Part shown: positions 48,201 through 60,200 of the stretch, one piece after another | Layout of the letters: every line of letters begins with the position of its first letter | Position numbering within the stretch: position 1 is the stretch's first letter | From: Colias croceus | Taxonomy: Eukaryota; Arthropoda; Insecta; Lepidoptera; Pieridae | Direction of reading: 5' to 3' | Assembly: GCF_905220415.1 (NCBI RefSeq) | Contig: NC_059548.1 | Coordinates: forward strand, 2,916,501 to 2,980,500 | Length of the DNA: 64,000 nucleotides | Position numbers and translations under genes: made by a program | Notes under the pieces: generated by a model | What the model was told of the DNA's origin: nothing | What the model saw: the letters and a program-made list of their open reading frames with translations, nothing else | The model's database searches: none

Positions 48201-51200
48201 AGTTTATAACAAAAAAAAAAAAAACATTACTCACTATATTGGATTTCTAATTGTAACATATTTTTCCAAAAAATATTTGACATGTAAGGTCATTGACCGT
48301 TCCAACTGTCAGTTGGTTCACATTATACAGTAACCAGATGTCGAGCTCGCGCGTTCAATGTTTTTATATTTAGATAACATGATTCAATAGCAATTGTTTC
48401 GCGCCGTTTCCAGCAGGCCGGCGGGTGCAGAACCATTGAGATATACATATGGAGACGACACCGCCTACATCACTTATGTTCGTTCGCTCAACATACGCCA
48501 TATGGCGTAATTGCACTCTCATTTTTTATTTGTTTTAAAGTGAAACGCATCAAATGTGCCTCTTCGTGTGTGTTACGATATTGAACAAATAATACGGAAA
48601 AGTGCAAAGGAATAACTTTCATCGGTAAGTACCTAACTAGATAATAATTTTTAAAACTTAGTTAGAGCAAAAAAATGGCGCACAGATTTTGTTCGTGGTG
48701 TCTCCTCCATACGTAGTATTATCTCAATGTGCAGAACACCCTTTGCGCCCAATGAATGTATAGTGCGGTACTCACGAGCAGCTGGTGCGGGTGGTGCGCG
48801 TGCGGGTGCTGGTGCACGTGCGTGTGCTGGTGCTGGTGGTGGTGCAGCTCCGTGCGCACGCCCACCGCGCCCGCCGCCGCCAGGAACCGGCTGTCCAGCT
48901 CGCGCCGCAGCAGGTCCGCGCCCGGGCCTGCAACGTGAACGCACATAATATACTTAATATGACCGATGTTATTGAGATAGAGGTGGAAAATGATTAAACG
49001 ACAAAGTATAAACTTTCTTTATTAATTTTACATATGAATAGATTAGTTAATTGTTGTGTTAGTTCAAATCCACACGTATTTGTTGTAATTTAAAATGGAT
49101 TTTATTTAAGTATAGCTGTGTTCCGCGGTTTCACCCGCATTGCATTGCTGCTGTTGGTCTTGGCGTGGTGATACATTATAGTCTGTAACACCACGCTGAG
49201 ACCAACAGCAGCGAACCGATAAATATCCTTCCTCGATAAATGGACTATCTAACACCGAAATCATTTTTCAAATCGGACCAGTAGTTCCTGAGATTAGCGC
49301 GTTCAAACAAACAAATTCTCCAGCTTTATAATATTAGTATATATACGTGGTACTCACTGGTTTGGAATAATGATTCCGCAGAGAAGGGACTCGGGTTAGG
49401 CGCGAGCGGCGCGCCGAACAGCGGCGGCGCCGGCGCAAACGCCGCACTGCGCTCCGTACCCGCCGGCCTGCTGGAAGTAGGGCACAATTCGTTATAATCT
49501 ATTTGTGTCTTTGTGTGTCGATTTTTTTAAAGAATGATGTCATTGCACACGATACAATTACGTGTAGATAACAATTTGCAATTTACTTTATACAGATTTA
49601 TCCATGAATGCATTAATATAATGACTTATGAATGAATTACAATTTTAAGTGGATTAGATAGATTGTATGAATTCACAATGCACATTCACTAAAAAATATT
49701 TCATTGCCATTAAAAACATTCATATTAATTATTGTTCAGTTTAATTTAATTACCTACCATTCCTTTGTCATGAATATAAAATACAATAATATATTTAACA
49801 AATAGACGCGCGTCTGTATACTCACGTTACCCCCCAGTGCGCGGGCGGCTTGGCGCTCGAGCTGATGCTGGGCACGGTGGGCACGGGCGCGAGCGAGTGC
49901 GCCAGGTGCGGCGCGGGCGCGGGCGCCGTGGGCGTGGGCGTGGCCAGCGTGGCCAGCGGGCCCATGCCCAGCCCCACGGGCGGCGCCAGGCCCACGGGAC
50001 CGCTTAGCGTCGATACCGGACCCTGCAAGTTGTTAGTTGCCGGTTAGGTTGAGTTGCTAGCATAGATGGTGGATGGATCATATAAAATTCAAATTACTTA
50101 AGGTGGATGTTCCGACCGTCCCTCCATACATTTTTGATTACCTCTAAACACTTAACACAGACACTATTTCTTTAAAACTAATCATTTTATCACTTCTCTA
50201 TAATGAAATGTGTGCGCGTTCGACCTTTTTAATCAATAATCTACAATATTTACTTAGAAAAACAACAGTAAAATACCGGAAAAATTTGACACTTCTACAG
50301 TAGTGTGCGTGACTTTTGCCAAGCGAAACACGACATAAAGCACGACATCTAGCGCATAGACTATATACTTATTACCGTAGTCTACGCTTATTACAGATCT
50401 AGCGCGTCAATGTCTAAACGAAAGGCGATGTTTAGACATAAGACGCGCTAGATGTCGTGCATTCGCGTTCGTTATCTTATATACATAATGAGCATAATTC
50501 TAATAAATCAAAGTTCTGTGTAAAAATTGAGTAATTTCATTTCCAATCGTTCAAAGAAAATAACAATAAAATAAAATAAAACTAATGACCTTAGAAACTA
50601 TGTTTTTTTTTGTAAACAATTTATTACTCATTATTGTTCGTCCGTCGTAGGTCTGTAAACTGTATTGTACACTGAAGGTAAATGGTACTGTAGGTACTTT
50701 AGTTCGGCGTCGTCGTCGGCTTGATATAAATTACATTCTTGATTTCATTGACACGCGCTATGATTTGCGCGCGGAATTTCTTGTGTTGTGAATTTATTTT
50801 TGTATGTTAAGCATTTTAATTGATTCAAATTGCAATGTTTCTCTAGTATGCATTTGAGACTACATTGTAAATTGTAATAATTGATCGTGGGTATAGTAAT
50901 TAATTATTCTAATAACGCAATTAGTAATAATATATGTATTTTCGGTGGGATTCAAAACAAAAAATTGGCCCGTGATTTTTATGAAATTTCACCACATTGC
51001 AAATCACATCAATCATAGTTCATACACATGTATGACGAAAGTGATTAGTATTGTGGCTAACATTGACTCATCAGTTCATCACTGAAACCAGTGATAAATC
51101 AGTACCTATATCATATTGTGTTTGAATATTTTTAAACAATGATATAAGTATACAATTATTATAAATCGGTAAACTATCAAAGTAATCACAAACTTGCAAA

Positions 51201-54200
51201 CATTGGTAAAATGTCCAGTAGTTTATGAGCCTATTCATTACAATCAAACAAACAAACAAAGTTTTCCTCTTTATAATATTAGTGTAGACAAACACTATGA
51301 ATACGATCACGAATGCGGGGATTTTCTAATTATTGCTAAATAATAATTGAATTCGTTTTGAAATACTCTATAATTTTTAGTGTATAAATATTAAATAGAC
51401 ATTTATAATGTGGTGCTCATTTTTTTTGTACTGCTAACGCTATTGTAGGTACCTATTTTCGTTGTTTTATTTCAAGTGAACACGGCCATACAATTTTGTC
51501 ACGAGCCGCCTATGATTGTAGGTACTTTTGTTAGGCTCCTTCGTCGTCCGCGTCGCGTCGGCTCGAAAGTTCTTGATTTCATTGTCACGCGCTATGATTT
51601 GCGCGCGGATTTTCTTGTGTTGTGAATTTATTTTTGTATTATTATTATTTTTTTTTTTTTTATTTTATTGATTTAAATAAAATATTTCACTAGTATGCAT
51701 TTGAGACTATATTGTATTATGTATAATTTATCGTAGGTATAGTTATTCTTATAACGCAGTTATATTTTCGGTGGGACAATTTGACCCGTGATTTTTCTGA
51801 AATATCACCACGTTGCAAATCACATCAATCATACACACGTATGACGAAAGTATAGTGGCTAACATTGACTCATCAGTTCATCACTGAAACCAGTGATAAA
51901 TCAGTATATCATATTTTATTGTGTTTGAATATTTTTTAAACAACGATATATACAATATTATTATAAATCGGTAAACTACCAAAGTACTTCCGAATTTTCA
52001 GACAGACAAACAAGTAGTTTGAACACGCAGTTTTCTTATACTAGTAGCAAAAATCAAAACCATAATATTATGTTGACCTACTATATTTTACTAAAAGTCG
52101 AGTGCGTCGAAATCGTAAATAATAATATAATGTTTTTCACCTTCCTGGTTATTTTCCCATAGTAAATAGTGTTTTAGGTTTGTTGTTGTAGGTAGGAATA
52201 ACAATAATTATTCTTACTTGTTGGTTATGAAATGTATATTGAAATAATTTACTTTTACAAATCATTAGTGATATTAGTTTTGAGTGAAATACATGTTTTG
52301 ATAAAAAAACAATAGTGTAAGTAATAAAATAAAACTGCGTTTTATTGTAATCAATGTTGACAGTTTTAAATTCCAAAATTATTGATCAATAAAATAGAAT
52401 ATAAAAATAAAAGTTATATTTGTTGGTGTAAACCAACAAATATAACTTTTATTTTTATAACCATCGTTCATAATATAAACCGTAGCAGGTGGCGTTTTGA
52501 AGTTCTGTCTACTCATACAGAAAAATGGAAAACTTGTTTTTTTTGTAAACAATTTATTACTCATTATTGTTGTTTGGCTGTGTGTTTGGCAACTCGAAGC
52601 GTGGTCGTCCGTCGTAGGTACTTTTGTTCGGCGTCGCGTCGTCGCTCGTCCGCGTCGGCTTGATATAAAACATTCTTGATTTCATTGACACGCGCTATGA
52701 TTTGCGCGCGGAATTTCTTGTGTTGTGAATTTATTTTTGTATGCTATGCATTTTAATTGAATCAAATTGCAATATTTCTCTAGTATGCATTTGAGACTAT
52801 ATTGTAATAATTGATCGTGGGTAGGTATAGTAATTAATTATTCTAATAACGCAATTATATTTTCGGTGGGATTCAAAACAAAAAATTGGCCCGTGATTTT
52901 TATGAAATTTCACCACATTGCAAATTATATATTATACAATTACAATTACAATTATTATAAATCGGTAAACTATCAAAGTAATCACAAACTTGCAAAATAT
53001 GCTTTTCCGAATTTTCAGACAGACACACAATTTTATTAGTTTGTTTTAGCAAAGTAGGTACCTATACCTATACGCTTACGTCGCGCGTCGCGTCGCGTCG
53101 TCGAAAACGGTGCGCCCAGAAACAAACATACCTACCTAATTCAGTTACAATCCTTTTTTTGTTCCGTAATATATTGTATTCTAATACGATTTTTTTTATT
53201 CGTCGGCCAGTTCTACTAGGTATAAAAAGATAAAATTGAAATATAATTATTGTAGCGACAGCCATATGTTACTATGTTTTCGTAAATATGTTTTTCACCT
53301 TCCTGGTTATTTTCACATAATCTTATATATATATAAATGAATCGCAAAATGTGTTGGTAAGCGCATAACTCGAGAACGGCTGAACCGATTTCGATAATTC
53401 TTTTTTTATTATATTCCTTGAAGTACGAGGATGGTTCTTATGTAGAGAAAACGTAAACATGTACCACGGGCGAAGCCGGGGCGGACCGCTAGTCTAATAT
53501 AAAAATGAATCGCAAAATGTGTTGGTAAGCGCATAACTCGAGAACGGCTGAACCGATTTCGATAATTCTTTTTTTATTATATTCCTTGAAGTACGAGGAT
53601 GGTTCTTACTTCTTATGGAGAGAAAACGTAAACATGTACCACGGGCGAAGCCGGGGCGGACCGCTAGTAAATAATAAAATAATAAATAGTGTATTAGATT
53701 TGTTATTGTATCTTGTATACCTACGAATAATTATTCTTACGTCTTGTTGGGAAATGTTCAAATACCTACCTATTGAAATAATTTACTGTTACAAATCATT
53801 AGTGTTATTAGGTAGTTTTGAGTGAATAGGCATGGATCAGAAATTCAGAATATAATATGCTACTAACTACTCAAATACATACACGCCAAACTTGTTTTAC
53901 ATTCACGCCATCTAGAGTTCAATCTTTATCATTTTTGTATACGTCTGTGTGTGTAAACGACCCTGTATGCAATGACAGATGTTAAAACGCATGGTTTTAC
54001 CGAATTGGGTGGATTTTAAGGCAATGATATGACATATTTAAATAAAATATAATATTCAGTAATCGCCATGACTATTCCTACGACCATAATCTTTTCCAAT
54101 TACGCAAAAACTCAAATAAACTAGAAATGTAGAATTCAGCGCCATCTAGCGGGACATTGGCTGGGAACAGATCGTAGCAATCACCTTAATTGTTAACGAC

Positions 54201-57200
54201 TTCTAAAGCAGTTCAGTTCTTTGTTAATGTGTGGACATATTTCACGATCAGATTAATTAAAAATGTAAATTTATCACTAATTTCTCTGTGAACGTATGGT
54301 TTATACACTTGGGGATGATGCTAATAGATAGGTCTGTTACTGTAACATAAGTATGCATCATTTGACCAGTTTTGTATGAACTTAATTTTTGGCCACTGTA
54401 CACAATATCACAGCAGCGTGTTTCCAAACTATACATAGCCAGAACGCAACCATATGAAACTGCTCGTGTATATATTGTAATGCTGTTTTTAAGTCTGTGA
54501 TTACAATATATACACGCATTTTGCGTACTGATCGCGTATACTTTGTAACGCGGATGCTTGCGTCTTTATTCCAAACTATACACGATCAGCTCAATAATAT
54601 AACTTAATATACTACACCACTTACGCGAGCAATGGAAAGACGCCGCGCTTACTCCGAAACATACACGATTAGTCCGCATGCGTACTGGCGCTGTATGTTT
54701 TGGAACGCTATTCTTAATTACTTCACTACAAAGTATACGCGAGTATTTGCGTACTGCTATTGTATAGATTGGAAGAGCTTTGTAAAAAAGTTATTTCCAA
54801 ACTATACGTGATTAGTTTCACACCGTTGCGTGCTGGCCTTGTATAGTTTGGAAAGACGCGTTTATACACTTGGGGATGATGCTAATAGATATAGCTAATA
54901 AAACTAATCTGTTACTGTAGTGTATGCATCATTTGACCATTATTGTATGAACTTAATTTTTGGCCACCGTACACAGCAAAGCAAAGAAATGTAACGTTTA
55001 GAACACTAACGGGTATGGGCGCGGCGAGCGGCGCCGGCAGCGGTGCGGCGAGCGGCGCGGGCAGCGGCGCCGGCAGCGTGGGCACCAGCGACGGCGCCGA
55101 CACGCTCGCCGCCGACGCGGGCGTGCTGCGCGACAGGCTGCTTATGTTGCTGCAAATGGACATACGACATATTAGTTATAGTAGTAAATCGTCACACTTT
55201 TTGACAATTGTGTACATTATTTAACAAACATTTTTGATATTCGTTAAGTACATAACAATCAGTATATACAGTGTTATTGCAGACGCTACCAGAAATATGA
55301 TACACAATGAATTATTCAATATAATAATACAGCAAGTAACTTTTAGGCAGAAAAATAAACATGGTACCAATTCTTAGTGAAAGGAGATCTTGCGTCAAGT
55401 GAAGCAAAGACAAGATTAACAATTCTATTTATTCTAATGTGATTGACTGACTTTTACATAAAATACCTGAAACTCTCTCGTTCCCTGCTCGGACTTTGCG
55501 TCCTAGGCGAATAGGATAATGGTGCGTGCACACCGGCCGCGCCCAGCGAGCCAGGGGTGTGTGGACGCACACCCTTAGGAGTTTTTGGAGCCACCAGAGG
55601 CGATGCAGCTAAGCTAGTCCTCTGAAATAGCCATAGTTATTGCTAATTAAAAAAATTAAAGATCGTATTTTATTAAGACACAACAACTAAGAAATATAAA
55701 CTAAAACTATGTACAAAAAATATAATGTTATGTCAGTAGTTATTCAGTATAATTATTCTTATTCTTAAATATGACAATATGCGCGTGTAACATAAAAAAA
55801 TATATCTGGCGTAGTTTAAAAGAATTAGTAAATTTTATGTCATGTCATGTTACTCAGAAATAGTTTGTTTTCTGTTTCATTGTGGGTAGTTCTTATAACT
55901 ATTAACATAAATGAAGAGTCTACACAAGACAAGAAAAAATATACTGCACTGATATATTTATAATCATGAATATGAAAAAAAAAAAAAAAAACAATGTTTA
56001 ATAAAACTCACCGTGTCAGTGGTGTTCCTAGGTGACGCTGCAGATGGTGGAAGGTACGGACTGTGTTGTAAGGTTGGCGCATACGGTGCATATAAAGTCG
56101 GATACGCGTTGGAATATACAGCAGCAGGAGGGTAGCCGTTTGGTGCTAGCGACGAGCTGACCACCGCTACACTATCCGATCTAGTCGGCAGTTCGGTAGA
56201 CGTCACCGCTTGTCTTGTATCCACCACCGGGGGCGGTAACGAATGACTTAAACTGTGGCTCGACACAACTATAGCCGGCGCCGAGGTAACCGGGGAAGTG
56301 TCCATGTGCTGTGGCTGATGCGTCACCGATGGCACTATAGGAACGGGGTGAGGGGGTAAGGATAAACCGGTCGGCTTTATACTGGGGGTTAGATTTGATA
56401 TTGTACTCGTCGCCGTAGAAGTTGGCAGCAGCGGTTGGCTAACGTGGTTCGGAGTGGAAGCTAAGGGATGAGTGTTCATTGGGATATGGCTCGTATGGCT
56501 TAGAATGGAATGGCTGTTTATTGGGTGACTTAAATGCGTAGCTGACGGCTGATTCGCCGTCGATGCAGGGATATGACTGGAAGCTATATGATTTGCAACA
56601 CTGAACGGTGCTAAATGTGACGGCCTGTTGGGATACCCGGGTGGAACGGAATGTTTCTGTAAACTCGCTTGACTCTGATAGCTTGGCATCGTGTGATTGT
56701 GAATACTGGAACTTATACTCGAGTTTACATGACTAGAGCCGATCGTGGGAGCGGGGTAGGGACGAGAGGAGGGCGCGGCGGGTGACGCGGGTCTAGTGGC
56801 CAGGGTTTGGCTGGGAAGACAGCTGGAGCCCGTGGTCGTCGGCATGGGCATCTGTGGCACGATATTTTGAGGAACATTCGGCGCGACGCGGTTAGGATAA
56901 GAGGTAGGAACGGGATGGGGTTGGGAGACAGGTGTAACGTTTCTAACGTCATGGCCAGCGATGACGGTGTGCGGTGGAGTGTGCGGCACGCGATTGGGGA
57001 GACTAGGATGCGCGGGCTGGGTAGCGGTCGGCGGTAAGTGTGGCCGCGGAGAGGAGTGGTGCGCATGGAGATCGAGCGGCGCATGCGCTTGTTCCGCCGC
57101 CGGCTGCTCGGTTCGCGTTTCATGATTTGTGTGACGATAGTCAGGGAGGGCGGCGGCGGCGTGGGATTGGTACGCAGTGTGCGAGGGGAAGAGTGGTGAC

Positions 57201-60200
57201 GGGGCCGGGGGAGCGGGAGGTGCGGGGGTCGGGCTGTCGGCGGCGGCTCGAGCGCCGGGCTGTAGCTTGTTGTTACTGGCTGGTCGTTCAGGTGTATCAG
57301 GGCCAGCGGCACCGACGGGTCGCGCGGGTATTTGTGTTGCAGCCTGGCCGTCGATGGCGGGGATGTGGGCACCATTTGGTCTGTGGGGGGTGTCGGCACG
57401 GAAGGGAGGCGGGGGCAGTGCTGGCGGCGGCAGCGCGGCAGGCGCGGGCGAGGGCGCGGGTTGCGGCAGCGGCGCGGGCGCGGGGCTGGCGCTGCCGCCG
57501 ACCGGGGCGCGCGACAGGGCGAGCGCGCCACCACTCCCGCCCCGCGCCACTAAATCGTTCTTTCCGCCGCCTGCTGCGCCTGTCACCCGGAACAGAGAGC
57601 CTGCGTCCGATGCCTGAAACATAACATTTGATTTTAATGCTTTATCCGCAAACAACATAATATGTAGTAATAAATCAAAATGAAGAACAAAAATATACTT
57701 ACATCGTCCATTGATGCATCGTGATATCTAGGTGAAGCATTTCGACTATTCTCTGGACTCGCCTATAACAATGGAAAATTTAAATTTAATTATGTTAAGA
57801 GGGCACTTTTAATCAACTGTATATATATTAAATAGGATCGTATCATAAAAACGCCACCTACGAGTTGTATCAATCATTAGTATTCACAACAGTTTTCATA
57901 TCATGTTTTATGATCTTATTGTTTATTTTTATAACTTACATCCGGTTATATTGTTTGATTAACTATGAAAAAGTTAATTAATGACGTAATTATTTAACCG
58001 CATTATAAATCCGACGTTGTTTTTCACAAATTCATTAAAAACATATCTTGTTTATTTATAGATATTAACGTCGTCACTTCACTAAATTCTTGATATAAAA
58101 AGTGTCATAATAAATTGTTAGACCGACTGGCACGAATAAATATTTCTCTTCTCGGGTAATAAATGCAACGATCAAGAAAAATGAAAGCTTTAATGTCGAT
58201 CGCCATTTTAAAAGACGTTCTTAAAGATATTTATGAACGAGTCGAACGAAGTCTTTAACTGGGAATGAAAGTAATTACTTGCGGACGTTTACGATCTCCG
58301 AGGGAAATGGCTCAATAAAACTATTTGGGTAACCGAGCTGTGCGAACGAGTCGTGATAATAATAATCGCAACAAGTTAAGCGAAGTATTCATTATTTTTT
58401 ATTTCATTTATAGAGTACTGTAACTTATACGCTTCTAGATTTTGAACACGTATAATTTTCTTTTAGTTACACGAACATTATTTATTGCTTCTGATAAAAT
58501 AAACATTTCAGAAATGTTTTAAGTTATCACAATACCGATGATTTTACTTGATTTATGCGAAATTTGCGTGATTTATAAAATAACAAATTGTAAATCCCAA
58601 TTCATACATACATGTACATATTTATAATATACGTTAAACGAGAACCTGAATCACACGAGCGTACCGCAAGAAAATATATTTTAATCTTATCCAATGATAT
58701 TGCGATCTCCACAATGGAGAGATAAATCAAGTATAAAAGCTGTACAGAGTCTTTATACCATTTACAATATAGCAAGAGCTTTATGGAATAATTGTATTTT
58801 TTGCTGTTATAAATTGTTAGTTCGTAAAGGGGATTGCTACCGTTATTCTCAATTTCCCTTATCTAGGTTCAATCGATCATCAAAAGAACAAATCGTTTAG
58901 GCGACGTTCCGACAATTGAATATTTAGATTTATCCGGGGTTATTCGACCCCCAGAGGGCTCGCATCCGAACGGAATTTATTGGTCGCTGTATTTTTTAGT
59001 CTTATTGAGATGTAGTTAGTTTTACTGGCAATAAATGGAACCTAACTTTTGCAGTAAAGGAAAAATTTAAACACTGTGGTAGTTTATTGTTCTTCCATTG
59101 TTTTTATTAAAATTTGCACCCGTCGATAATCTATTTAGTTGTTCATAGTTTACCATCACGTTTCTCGCTACTTAATTGAGTGATGTCATCTGCGAGCTAT
59201 ATTTTTTCATGCCCATTTCGAGTACCCACGGCTAGTGTTATCGAGGCGGTAACAATGAAGTGATAAATCAGGTATGGAGCGCGCGTGCCCGTACCGTGCG
59301 AGTGGCGGCTGTGCGTCCGGTGGCGGGTTTCAGAGTCATTCAAAGGTGCCGCCTTGATTGTGTACCGCGCCCTTTGTGTGCCCATTGAATTTATCTTAAA
59401 GTTCGCCCAGCTGAATGTGATAAGCATTGTTGCTTGAGAATCATGACATTCGACAGTTATGCAGTACAACATGTTGAGACAGTATGGAGTTTTTCAACCA
59501 TGGGAATATTCTCTCAAATTTTATGATATAGCCGTTAACGGGCAATTTAAGACCTTGAAATTAATATTAATACAAATTTAAATAAAACTAATTTGAATTT
59601 ATTAACAACATTTTAAATTAATATTAAGGAACATAAATTATTTTTTTCTTCGTAGTATTTCATCGACTAGATTAGCATTTAGATTTACGATAAAAACCAA
59701 ATCACAGAAACCAAGAGAGTATATTATATTTTTATTCAAATTATAAAAGAATTATTATATGGCAAGCATTAATTTAATAGTATCAAAGAAATATTAAACG
59801 TGTTGTGAACTTGTGAGCTTTAATGTAGGCCACGGCTAAGCGCCAAGAAAAAGCGTTTGATTGATATAATTTTCAACGCAAGTTTTTTCTTGGTTTGAAA
59901 TATTTTTCCACAAACGAATAGGCGAACATAATAACGTAAATTTAAAAGTGAACCGTGAATTGTTGAAAATATTTTTGAACCTCGGCGCGTCGCTATTAGC
60001 GCTAATTTATACATTGTAGAAGTCAATAAATAAACGTCGTTAGGCATTCAATTTCCCGTTATTATTCAACGGCGAATTGTTTGTAGCCAGTCGGATCGTT
60101 GGCCGCTTGTCAAAACGAGTCAACATTAAAATAGATAATCATAGAGATATTAGCGATGAGTGATGTCGTGTCGGCGACTAATAATAGTTCCGTCGAGCCC

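Larger units (their letters stand above)
50602..53835. repeat. Three tandem copies of a 0.7-0.9-kb segment in an atrophin intron
   Basis: Copies lie at about 50602-51310, 51435-52310 and 52530-53835 (the last enlarged by Helitrons). They share 'ttgatttcattgacacgcgc', 'tgatttgcgcgcggaatttc', 'ttgtgttgtgaatttatttt', 'tagtatgcatttgagact', 'attttcggtggga' and 'gcccgtgattt'. Copies 2 and 3 also share 'tttttcaccttcctggttat' and 'aataatttac-gttacaaatc'. Divergence and indels show the duplications are not recent. Function unknown; non-coding. Confidence 0.75.

Noticed and set aside
56725..57624. Frames of 269, 194 and 146 codons over the Pro-rich atrophin exon
   Set aside because: Other-frame readings of the 534-codon atrophin exon at 56012-57613.
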